Assembly (NCBI RefSeq): GCF_901709675.1
Contig: NC_051099.1
Span: forward strand, 4,092,001-4,156,000
DNA length: 64,000 nt
Reading direction: 5' to 3'
From: Syngnathus acus
Lineage: Eukaryota; Chordata; Actinopteri; Syngnathiformes; Syngnathidae
Made by a program: the position numbers and the translations under genes. Shown here piece by piece: positions 1 to 11,086 of the stretch (position 1 is its first letter; every line of letters starts with the position of its first letter). Under the pieces are notes generated by a model. That model made no database searches. It was not told the origin of the DNA and saw only the letters and a list, made by a program, of their open reading frames with translations.

Positions 1-3000
1 ATCTTGTTCAGAAGGTGTGCCCAGATTTTTGTCCACCCCACAGCGAAGCCTCTTCCTCACAAATAATGGCAACTTTCTCTCCATGTCCAGGATGGTGATA
101 GCCCTCTGACATATGGAAACAAAACACGTCAAACCAAAGCTGCTGAACCTGACCAGCCAGTGTAGCTGACCTGTAGCTTCCAGATGCTCGTGCTCTCCAT
201 GGTGATCTTCTCCACAGTGCGGTTCATCAGGGCGATGAGCATGTTCAACAGCAGGATGTAAGTGAGAATGATGTAGAAAATGAGCAGAACGTAGAAGACC
301 TCCTTGTATTGGTACTGCTCGGTGAACTCCATGTCACCCATGCCGATGGTAAACTTGAAGAGCTGCAGCGTAGTGTAGGAGATATTTCGGAAGGTGGGCT
401 TGATGCACTCGGACTCGGGGTAGGTCGGTCCGAAGAGGCGACCCTTTCCGGTGGTGTTCCGCACAGGAGGCTCAATGAGCAGTGTGACCACAGCTGTGAC
501 AGAAGATAAAATGTCAACGATTCCATATGGACAAAAATATGAAGAGAAATCTTTCCAAATATGACCATTATTAAAATACAGTAGACTACTAGACCCAAGT
601 GCGGAGAAAACTAGTAGTCCTACCTGCTGAGAATCCAAACAGGAAGACAACATAGACAAACAGGAAGCGCAGGATATCGCTGAGTATCATCTGCAAAGGA
701 CGAAAAGGTTCCAAAATGGTTGCTGAAGGCTACCGTATTTTCCGCACTATAAGGCGCACCGGATTATAAGGCGCACCTTCAATGAATGGCCCATTTTAAA
801 ACTTTGTCCATATATAAGATATATATATATACATTTGGCCTGCGGGCCGGACTTTGGACACGCTTGCTGTAGTGGCTCAATATTGGTCCATATATAAGGC
901 GCACCTGATTATAAGGCGCACTGTCGGCTTTTGAGAAAATTGGAGGTTCTTAGGTGGGCCTTATAGTGCGGAAAATACGGTACTCTCAGTCCTGATATAC
1001 CTTTTGTATCATGACGCTGTAGATGCCCATGTGTTTGCTGCCCCTGGCAAAGTAGAGCAGGCTGACCCAGCTGAGCGCAAGACACAGCACTAGGAAACCC
1101 AAGTACTCTTGTCTCCCAAGGACATAGAGACCGGCTGCGACCAGGAAGAGGATAGCCTGCACAAAGCTGAAAAAATGTCCATCATATTTCCGCCCTGTGA
1201 TTGGCTGCATTAGATCAGTGCTACTTACAAAAGAATATCATAATATCCATCAATCAGCAAGGTCTGCAGCTTTGGTCGTTTCCTCTTCAGATCTAATAAC
1301 TGCAATATAATATTTTGGATTGTTATGAAGTTGCTGAAAAGGCGAAAGACATTAGATACGTACCCCCATGACAAAGAAATAGAAGTTTGCCAATGTTATT
1401 AGTAGCTGCCCGCAAAGATACAGGTAACCTGAAGTGTTGTGCTCCAGAGGGAACGGTGTCTGGATAGAAAAAATCATTTTAACAATTATGGCGTTTGGGC
1501 ATCAAGATGAAACAACACAGTTTTCGACAGCCACCTTTCCATCCTTTTTATTGTAGGCCACCGCAGTGAAGATAAACAGGTACCCAAAGTAGACCAGGAA
1601 GTTGAGACCAAACATTAAGCCTGCAAACCTCTTCCACTTGTCCTCCAGCAGTTGGTGCAGAGGTTCTGTCTGGAGCATTTCATGGCGGTTCTGGGAGCAG
1701 ACACGGAACATTTAAAAGCAGTCCAGACTACAAGAATGCACTTTAGGACTCACAGGGATGTCACTGCCATAGACCAGTATTTCCAGGACAGACTTGCTGT
1801 CCGCAGAGTCCACTGAGGCCAAGTCGTATAAAGAGCTCTGGACTGGCCCGTAAACCCACTCGGTGAATTTACGAGACAAATGCTTGGTGTGGCACTCCTG
1901 GAACTCGCGCTTCAGGATGTGTGCGAAAAGCTGCCAAAAGGAACATGACATGTTTGTAAAGGCTCATCTAGTCATGCAAAATATTTAATCTACAAATGTG
2001 CTAACCGTTAGGTCACTGTGGTTCTTTTTTTTTTACAGTAAATCTCTAAAATAATGTAATTTCCTACAGTATGTTGCTGCACGTATAATTTCCAGTATAA
2101 TACTGGAAACAGTGTTATTCTTTAAATTAGTATCGTATTTTTCTGGATCACAACTGCCAGTAAAATAAATAAAATAATATATTATATATATGTATTTATA
2201 TATGTATTTTTGGTTATCCAGTAAAATACAATATTTTGTATTTATTATATTTTACAATAAACGTCTGTATGTTGATATTATTATTTGAAAATAATTGATC
2301 GTTTTTTGATATTTTAATTAAAAAATATTTCATCCATTTAAGCCGGAAGCGCATTACCGCATTTCAACCGCTATAGCCAGCAGCGCTGTTGCGTCTTTCT
2401 ACCGTTAAAATCGCAAAAGCGGATTGTTTTTTTTTGTTTGTTTGTTTTGGTTTTCTTGACTAATTATCGATCTCGTAGCCAATGAAATGCATCAGAATTA
2501 ACACGTGCGGGCTCGTTGAATTTCCGGGACTTTCGAACTTATGTGACGACGCGCTTGACGAAATTGGTTAGTATACGTTTGTTTTTATTATTATTGACAA
2601 TTATCATTATTATTATTACATCTGATTAATTTTTATTTAAAAAATGAGGTTTGATTTACAGTATTTTTATACTTTTGAGTTATGATTACCGTACATTAAA
2701 AAGTGCTGTCTGTCATTTTTTGGTCGCCTTGGGCTTAAGTATAATAATTGACCAAAATGTTTATTGTAGTGTTAGTCTTTTACATCATTGTAGAATTGCA
2801 CCGCATCAAATCATATGGTGCAAATATTTGGTTGCCTTATGTAGCTACTAAAAACTATTCAGCATCCTGCATTTAATCACTTGTTATTGTGCACCTCCTG
2901 AGCCTTACCCCACTTTTTCCAGTCTTGGCAGCCAGTTTGAGAGGCGTCAGGCCGTTTTTGTTTTCAGTCACCTCCAAGTTGAGTTTGGGCTTCAGCCGAG

Positions 3001-4449
3001 CCGTGGTGGTCAGGATGCGATCGTACATGCTAGCGATGAATAAATCAGTGTTCTCCTTAGTGTTATCGGCCACCACCACCAGGGCGTGCAGCACCGTGTT
3101 GCCATGAGAGTCGGGCTCGTTTGGGTTGGCCTGCTGATACTCGTTGTCCAAGAGGAACTCGACCATGTCAGGCTGGTTCGTGCATGCTGCCAGGGAGAGA
3201 GGAAGCTCACCTGGGGACAAAGAAGATGGTACAAAAAAATTATTAGAATACCTTAATCAAATATAAGTGGAAAAAAGCAATCTGGATTTGAAAAGCATTT
3301 ACACTCAGGGATGACCTCACTTCTATTTGTAGTTTTGTTCCATTTAAGTGCAGCATAACAACTAAATGAAGCTTCACCATGTTTACTTTGAACTCTGGGC
3401 CAGATTTTCAAATAGTGGAGGACCAGTATGTGCGTGTACTTGACATGCTTGTGAAATTCCACAAGAGGGCGCTCCTCGCACTCACCAAAGTAGAAGTTGG
3501 GGCCTTTATGTGGCCGGAAGAATTTCCCAGAGGCTTTGGCGTGGACGTCGGCTCCTTTACTGAGCAAAAGTTTGACGTAGCTCAGACTCCTCCGTTCAAT
3601 TGCGATGTGTAGCGCCGTCTGCCCTGTTTATTCATATACAGGCGAATAAACAACGTAGCCTGGGATAGAGTCCAGTTCATCTTGACCCCTGGACAAGATT
3701 AGCGATATAGAATATTGATGCAAAATTTCCATTTACCTTTATAGTAATCGTCGGTGTATTTTGCATTAACAAATTCTTTAATGTCGCCAATCCTTTCTGA
3801 GATGTCCAATAGTAATTCAACATTGGGGTTCTTGCCGTCCTGGAGGTGCAGAAGGGCCTTCATCAGGGCAGTTTTACCATGCGACTTATCTGCAAGTGCG
3901 AGTTAATTTTGGAAGTTTAGTATCATCATGAAGCAGTTGAATGAAACCTGTTAAAAAAAATGGTATGTGGGAGACTCATCACACTCACATAGAGAGTCAG
4001 AGAGTTTCTTCATGTTTAGATGCAGGTACTGATGCAGTCCTTCCAATCTGGTGACATTCCCGCTGGCCGCCGCTTCAAACAGCCTGTCGATGTCAAACGT
4101 CCGACTGTCTCTCTTGGTGTTGTCCTGATCGACACCTCGGATGCCTCTGGAAACACAAGACGAGAAATAGCAACGTCGGGCTTTATTTTGTGAGACTTCT
4201 ACTCCAACATGGGGATTACTACCACTCAAAAATAGAAGTGAAGATTTTAGATGAACGTGAAGGAGAGTCTCACTTGTCAAAATTGAGGTCGAATCGTATT
4301 TGAGGTTTGGTGTCCTCCATTTCCTCCTGGTAGTCGGTGTCCATGGGGGCTTTGGGTGCCTTTTGTTTTGCTGCCTTGTGTCGACATTTCTCGTCCTCCG
4401 TCCTGTCGTCAATTTCTAGAGAGAAAGTGTCTTTCTCTGACTTCTTCAT
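1..4449 (-). CDS. trpv1: TRPV1-type cation channel, 3' end outside window
   Basis: Heat- and ligand-gated non-selective cation channel of the plasma membrane, TRPV family. Exons on the minus strand in transcript order: 4449-4274, 4146-3989, 3889-3737, 3623-3486, 3210-2909, 1930-1754, 1690-1535, 1459-1364, 1299-1229, 1166-1001, 690-624, 493-171 and 105-1 (cut by the edge). All junctions are GT-AG and in phase. The first five exons hold the N-terminus and ankyrin repeats ([34 protein letters not shown]). Later exons carry the six membrane segments and the pore filter (TIGMGDMEF), followed by the S6/TRP-domain sequence ([27 protein letters not shown]). The start MKKSEKD gives an N-terminal region shorter than in mammalian TRPV1. 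TRPV1 rather than another TRPV is chosen by the pore and TRP-box sequence and by the neighbour shpk. A 5' noncoding exon was not located. Confidence 0.93.
731..982. mobile_element. TA-flanked MITE, copy 1, in a trpv1 intron
   Basis: 252-bp non-autonomous element with near-perfect terminal inverted repeats of about 25 bp (CCGTATTTTCCGCACTATAA at one end, its complement at the other), bounded by TA on both sides. The interior has repeated CATATATAAGGCGCACC-type subunits and no coding capacity. It lies between trpv1 exons 690-624 and 1166-1001 and ends only 18 bases downstream of the 5' splice site at 1000. The TA boundary fits a Tc1/mariner-like target duplication; the superfamily is inference. 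Confidence 0.85.
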
Positions 4450-4465
4450 CTCCGCGTCCAGAAGT

Positions 4466-5872
4466 CTACAAATTATGAGTATATGGAATCGTTCAGCTTT
4501 TATGATGACCGTAACAGGACACCTTCCATACGTTAATGGATACACTCTTACCGCCAACTATCCATTTTCTTTCATGCTTGTTGCCTTTAGATTTGTTTTG
4601 TGTTAAAAAGTTGCCTATCTTGTGTATACATTTTCATTTGCATACTTACTGTTAAATGAAAATAAAAAATAAAATAACACGAAAAGAAACAGAATGAAAA
4701 CACAATCTGAAAAGTCAAATTGTATTTGTGGAATGTGGGAAAAGCGGAAGTTACCATGACTACAGAGAATCACCTCTGCAGCAGACATGTGATGTTTGTC
4801 TGCCACTGACTAACAAAGACTTTGTTTATATATATATTAAAAAAAAAAAAAAAAATCTCCATGACTGCCTCTTGGGCTGAAGACACAGCACTGATTTAAA
4901 AACATTTTTTATTCACCCCTAAACATGCTAATGCAAAGTAATATTTTTGTTCCTCTTTTAAAATGGGGGAAATAAATGAGTCAGCATGGAAACTGAGAGA
5001 TCCATTAAAAGAACATGATAGCGGGGGATGATTTAAATGCAGCAAGCTTTTAAAACTCTCATTGTGGAATAGACGGCATTTAATCCATCCATCCATTACA
5101 AAATGTCTAGAAAACAACACAAAAATGCTTTCCTGTGATGTCACAATTTTCTTTGAGATTTCAGGAAACAACGGTCATAATGTTGAAATAATTATATCAA
5201 TTGACTTACCACAAAGAGATTCCGATTCCAGATTGTGGTTTCCTTTGCATTAAAACACAAAACAATGGGATCGCCGTTAGGTCTGCAGCGGACTGTCGAG
5301 AATTCGTGTCTTGAGATGCTTGCTTAATGTAACACAGGCAAGATGAACATGAGGAGGGGAGGGGAGGGGGTGGAGTGACCCGCCCTGGAGAATATCAGAG
5401 CACATTAGTGTGGAGCTGTAAGTGCATGAAATGAAATGAGGATGTATTGACTGGCTGTGCACAAGCCCACACACATGCATCATGTATGAAAAACAGCTCT
5501 CTGTTATAAAGCCAATCTGATTTTTTGTTTTTTTTGATACACATAACATTTATAAGCTTTTTTTTTTTTAGCCCATTCTGTTTAGTTTCACTTCAACATG
5601 CGTGTTGTGTGATCACAGGTCCCGTGATTTTCTGCCATGCAAAGTAGGCTCAACTTAGTGTGGCAACAGGCCACTTCCTGTAACTTTTTTTCAAGACAGT
5701 CTGAACATCATTTTGTGTAAAAGTATTGACTTTTTTTTTTAATCAGGCTCCACATGAAGCATAAAGTGGACATTTGTGGTGATTCACTTGAATAAAGCAT
5801 AATATATGTGAGGCAGGCATTTCCATTCGTTGAACTGCTCCTTTGTCATCTTCAAGAAGCTACTCGAAATTG
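4466..5872. other. trpv1 5' side and trpv1-shpk intergenic region
   Basis: No protein-coding exon recognised. The part above 4465 begins with the intron acceptor before the first trpv1 coding exon, so a noncoding first exon of trpv1 must lie in or beyond this stretch. A poly(A) run sits near 4839-4855 and short poly(T) runs near 5560 and 5730. The remainder, up to the shpk stop at 5873, should contain the shpk 3'UTR, but I see no clear polyadenylation signal on the minus strand. Confidence 0.5.
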
Positions 5873-8610
5873 TCAGTGCCATGCCGCATTGGTAGATCTG
5901 AGTCGGTCACAGAGGACCAAAGCCACGCCAACGGCAGAGTCCGCATCCCGTCCATATATCACGGGCTGGGCAAACACTTTTTCCACTTCCTGTCTCAGCA
6001 CCTGATTACGCGCCAGGGCGCTCCCGCTACCAACTATCCTGTTGACCCCCGCCTGCTGTAGCCGCTCAGGGGTCATCATGGAGGCCAGATTCTCCAGGAT
6101 CCCATGGCAGAGAGCTCTGGTCACGTGACCCAGAGAGAGATTACTTATGGAAATGTTGGTCACCTGACCCAGAGTAAAAGGGGCGTGTCTCTCTCCTAGG
6201 ACTGTTGGACGCACTGCCAGGTCGCTGCTTTCCTGGTTCAGAGCACAACTGATCATCTTCTCATATAGGGATTGTTCGCTCAGCTCCACACCTGCAATGT
6301 AGAGGAATTGGGAATGGTCGTTTTTTAAACTGAACCGAGCCGTGCGAGTCTGCGAAAAGACCAAAACAAAGTCGAGATGTGCATACTTTGATAATCTGAT
6401 CCAAAAAATTTACACACCGAGTTCTTTCATCCATCCGGTGAGCATATCCACAAACGTGGCCAGGACATTCCCTCCGTTGAGCGCCGCCGCCACTGCCAAG
6501 TATGAAGAGTCAAAGTAGGGGAAGAAAGCAATAGACGATTCAGGCTGAGGACAGTCAGGAGGTTTGAAGTCAGCCGGCATGGCGAAGGTCAACTGGGCTG
6601 AGGTGCTTATGTTAAGAACTAGAATGACAAAACGTGCAGTTGTGTGAGTTGAGGTTAAAATAAATGATGACTTAACATGCAAGGAGCAAGTTTAATATTG
6701 TTAGCATACGCAGTGGGATGGTGTCTGTTAAGAGGTTAAAAATCAGCGTGTATGTATGTGACCTGCTTTCCGTTCCAGTTTTGTTAAGAGTTTCATTAGA
6801 AAACTTTTGAATTTATTTTTTACCGTATTTTCCGCACTATAAGGCGCACCTTCAATGAATGGCCCATTTTAAAACTTTGTCCATATATAAGGCGCACCGG
6901 ATTATAAGACGCACCTTCAATGAATGGCCCATTTTAAAACTTTGTCCATATATAAGATATTTGGCCCGCGGGCCGGACTTTGGACACGCCTGCTGTAGTG
7001 GCTCAATATTGGTCCATATATAAGGCGCACCTGATTATAAGGCGCACTGTTGGCTTTAGAGAAAATTGGAGGTTTTTAGGTGCACCTTATAGTGCGGAAA
7101 ATACGGTACTGGACAACTGCGATACAGCAGAAAAAGACTTCCTGTTTTCACCCGCATCTGTCTGTGCACTCAGGCAGGAGTAGACGGCGCACTGGAAGTC
7201 TCCCAGAGCGGCCCCTACTGGCGTGCCCGCGGGGATGCCGTGCCAGTCGGAACGAGTGTGACCCGCCAGCTCACCGGAGGGGACACACTGAGGAAGTAGG
7301 TGCAAAGGGAAGCCGACGCCATTGAGACTAGAACATGCGCACACAGACACACGGGTTATGTGTAACATGCATTTAGTATGAAAGTTAGCACGTAGTAACT
7401 CAACAAGTGTTACATACATGTCCAGATTCCACTGCTTGGAGGATGTGTTGTAGAAACCCCAGCTGGCTGCATTCTGGGGTGTCATGAGACATCGGTCTAA
7501 CCCACACAATTTGGATACAACATAGTCCTGGATGGTGCCTGCCACCGTGAAGTCCTTAAGGAACTCGGGCCTACAGAAGAATCACGCTCTTAGAATAAGA
7601 CAAACAAAAAATATTGCTGCACTATATAGTTGTTTCATCTCAAATCCATTGTGGTGCTGTTTAATTGATGAGGATTAGATCCATGTCCCAAAATGGATGT
7701 CCTGACTATGTGTGTTTTGCTCACCTGTGTTTCATATACCAAAAGATGGTGGCACAGCCGAATCCTGTGGCAACGGCGAGGTGCGAATCCGGTTTTGGAA
7801 GGGAGGACAGGAAGCTATTGCTGCAGCGGCCATCTTGCCAGGTAATCAGCTGACTGAAGTTGCCTCTGGACCAATCGCAACCTACAGTATGATGCCCATT
7901 TATCATTTTTTGTCTGGAGATTTTTGGCAAATTAAAAAGTTATGGGTAAAACTAGTTCTCCAAAGCCATGTGATCAGATTAATCTTTAACTGTTGTCCAT
8001 GTCAAAGTACAAACAGGTACAAGACATGAGCTGATCTTTTCCACTTATACTTTCCATGCTTTATAGTGATAATAACTCAACATTTGAGAATAATTTAGAG
8101 GCCAATGCAAAACAATGAGATGGTAAGTGAGCGCGCATTCTTGCGCAACGCGCATTGTAACGCAACGCAAGCACCAACCGTATTTTGAAACTACGGTTGA
8201 TGCATTTATAAAAACTCGAATAGTGCCAAAATAAAAATGTTTACCACTCTCAGCATTCCAAAACAAAACCCCGTGCATCTGTCCAGATACCCCGATGCTG
8301 CACACATGTTGCAGTTTGTCCGCTGGTAGCAGCCCGACGCACTGGTTAAGAGTTTCCAGAATCCGGCCAGTATCCTGCTCCTTAGCCTGGATATCGATAA
8401 CACGAATCCCGATAACAAGCAGATGTTTACGGCAGATGTTTGTCGAGCACTTACCTTGATCCCATTCGAATCAGCTAGGTCAGAAGCAGTTGGCAAACTC
8501 TGGCTTGCAGCAACGCTCCTTGATTCACTTTCTAATAAAACTGCTTTAATCGATGTGGTGCCCACATCTAAACCGAGAATGTACGGAGGCATACCAGCTG
8601 CGAACCTCAT
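5873..8610 (-). CDS. shpk: Sedoheptulokinase
   Basis: FGGY-family sugar kinase that phosphorylates sedoheptulose to sedoheptulose 7-phosphate, feeding the non-oxidative pentose phosphate pathway in the cytosol. Seven exons on the minus strand: 8610-8455, 8386-8245, 7881-7725, 7570-7418, 7327-7152, 6618-6418, 6291-5873. They join in phase to about 467 residues, close to human SHPK (478). Visible motifs are the N-terminal phosphate-1 loop GLDVGTTSIK (residues 14-23), GVSGQMHG, TWQDGRC, GFGCATIFW, LNGGNVLATF and the C-terminal GSGSALARNQ of the FGGY adenine-binding region. A second in-frame Met at 8592 (MPPYILG) is an alternative start and aligns better with the usual N-terminus. The gene is head to head with emc6; in human, CTNS and TAX1BP3 lie between SHPK and EMC6, and neither is seen here. 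Confidence 0.93.
6821..7108. mobile_element. TA-flanked MITE, copy 2, in an shpk intron
   Basis: 288-bp second copy of the element found at 731-982, with the same terminal inverted repeats and TA boundaries. It is in the same orientation and has one additional internal CATATATAAGGCGCACC-type unit. It lies in the intron between shpk exons 7327-7152 and 6618-6418, ending 43 bases downstream of the 5' splice site at 7151. Short open frames across it (for example 6980-7183) are not genes. Confidence 0.85.
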
Positions 8611-9060
8611 GCAGCTCCGGCTGAACTCGCTCTTCTTCTTTGGTGTTTGTCTTGATAACTAACTAGTAACTACACAAATGCATTGCTGCACCCACCTGGA
8701 AGTCATTCAGCAGAGCATTACATTAGTTCATATATTATATTATTTAAGGAAGCGTACATTTTAATGTGTTTTTCGTCGATACCACACTCGTGTCCGGTGC
8801 ACTAAAATCCTACGTTTTACCCGACACCGAACGCACCATTAACATAATTTCTGATGACTGTACGCTTTCCAGTTCCCATAATCCATTGCGACTAGCATGG
8901 ACGAGGACTGACTGGTTCGCACTACAAGTCGCGGTTGATAAAAATGAACGTGGCTTTCCCTTGCAGCAGCTCCGTGTTCAAGTCGACGAATTAATATTTT
9001 GCGTATGATGCATTTGTAAGTGCGTTGTGAGGAGTCGAGAAGCCCTTCGTCATCCTTCCG
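8611..9060. promoter_or_regulatory. Divergent shpk/emc6 promoter region
   Basis: The 450 bases between the shpk start codon and the end of the inferred emc6 first exon must contain both promoters. No TATA box is obvious. The emc6 noncoding first exon is inferred from a good 5' splice site at 9061 (CTTCCG/GTAAGA) paired with an acceptor at 9538 (CTCTGCAG). Exact start sites cannot be read from sequence. Confidence 0.45.
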
Positions 9061-9551
9061 GTAAGAATCACACCTTTCTTAGCATTAGCATGAACACAGT
9101 GTTAGCACGATGGTGCTAGCGATGATGGGTTGTATGTTGAAATAGACTAGGGAAACCTCGCACAGCGCTGGTGCCGCTTATTTGACTGTTAAAAAAAAAC
9201 ATTTTAGGGTCTATTACGATGTTTTCTGTAAGGCTAACGTCGCCCGATGTAGATGCAGATTTACCCCTGCTAACTTTAAGCATTTGTCAAATGCCCTTCA
9301 TGCTGTGCGATGTAAAAAACTGTAAATAAATTCTCGTTTTTTTTTCTTTTTCTGTTAATATCACCTGTAACTTGTCCAACAAAAAAAAAATTGAAAGGCA
9401 AGTCAGTGCTTGTGTTTTTTTTTCTTCTTCTAAACATTAATGCACGTGATCGTACATAATTAATCCAAAATTGTGTTGACAAAAGAACTAATCTCATCAG
9501 CATCCGGTTGTAAATTGTAACCTGTGCATTCTCTGCAGACTTTTCCCGTGA

Positions 9552-9902
<351 letters not shown>

Positions 9903-10200
9903 AATGACCCGCCTTCTCAAACTAATTGCATTTTGTTTGAGCTGTAGATGAGCCAGAAATAGATTTTAATGTTATTCAATTATGACCTGCTGACACGACT
10001 ATTTTTTTTCTCTCCACACACTCAACAATGCCTTTAATTGACTCCAGGCCTCTCCTTATTTATGAGCCTGCCCAGGATTAGGTTTTGGATTGTAGTGTAA
10101 CAGACTGTAGCACATGACATCCTAAACAAGGTGTAACTATTTGATGTTGCACTTTTCTGTACAGTACTGAAGTTCAAGACAAAATGTGATTAATGATTGG

Positions 10201-10206
10201 AATAAA
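10201..10206 (+). terminator. emc6 polyadenylation signal
   Basis: AATAAA about 300 bases after the emc6 stop, with T-rich sequence following near 10239. The position is reasonable for a short 3'UTR and precedes the convergent p2rx5 stop at 10619. Confidence 0.6.
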
Positions 10207-10618
10207 TACCTCTGTACTTATATGCACATATCAGATCTTTTTTTTTTTACTGTTTTGCTCACTGTTGAGACAACATACATTCATTTGTACAATAAGACAT
10301 TTGAAATAAATAGTGGTACACTCACATTTTAACGGTAGCACACAATTCAAGGCAGACAATTCGTCATTGAAATTGGATGAAGCAAATTTCATCTCAAAAT
10401 TGGCAGGTATTAAAAAAAAGTAATATAGGTTAATCAAAGCAACTTGTGCTCATTTTTTAAAAATCAATTTAGCAATTAAACATTTTTTGTTTTGACAAAA
10501 ATGTCAAATGTATTTAAAAAAATTATTTTAATCCAAATTATATTCCTAAATTAAAACGTAATACATCCTTGTCAATAAGGTGATGAGACCATCGTTGCAG
10601 ATCATTTTGATCTTGTTT

Positions 10619-11047
10619 TCAATTGTCTGAAGCAAATGTGATATGAGGCTTTGTTTCCTCACCCTGCAGAGAGAGGGTGGTAGCGTACCGCTGACCCGTG
10701 TTGCGTGGAATGGTGGGACCCCGCTTATTTTTCATTGCCTTGTTCTGAGTCTCCAAGGCTTCAATGTCCTCTGTCTTTTTTATGGAGTTAGTAGCCTCTT
10801 TTTCTGCAGCTAGTTTCTTGGATTTCCGAGTCCTTTTCTCTCGGATTGACTCGCGCTCTTTCCTGTAATATGCAGTGAGGCAGAGATTTGAATTGTGAAG
10901 AAAAACAATTGATAATTTTTCCCAAAATAGGAGTTGCATAAATCATACTTGAAATTGATGATCTCAAATTTCTTGTTTCGATAGAAGGAGCTGGTGTTCA
11001 TCATGTACAGCAGGATCATATCACATACAAAGGCTCCCTGGAAGGAG

Positions 11048-11086
<39 letters not shown>

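Noticed and set aside
2651-2851. 66-codon plus-strand frame in a trpv1 intron
   Set aside because: AT-rich, hydrophobic by composition, no family match, within a 1-kb intron.
6980-7325. Plus-strand short frames near shpk
   Set aside because: They run over the MITE and the antisense of an shpk exon; no independent support.
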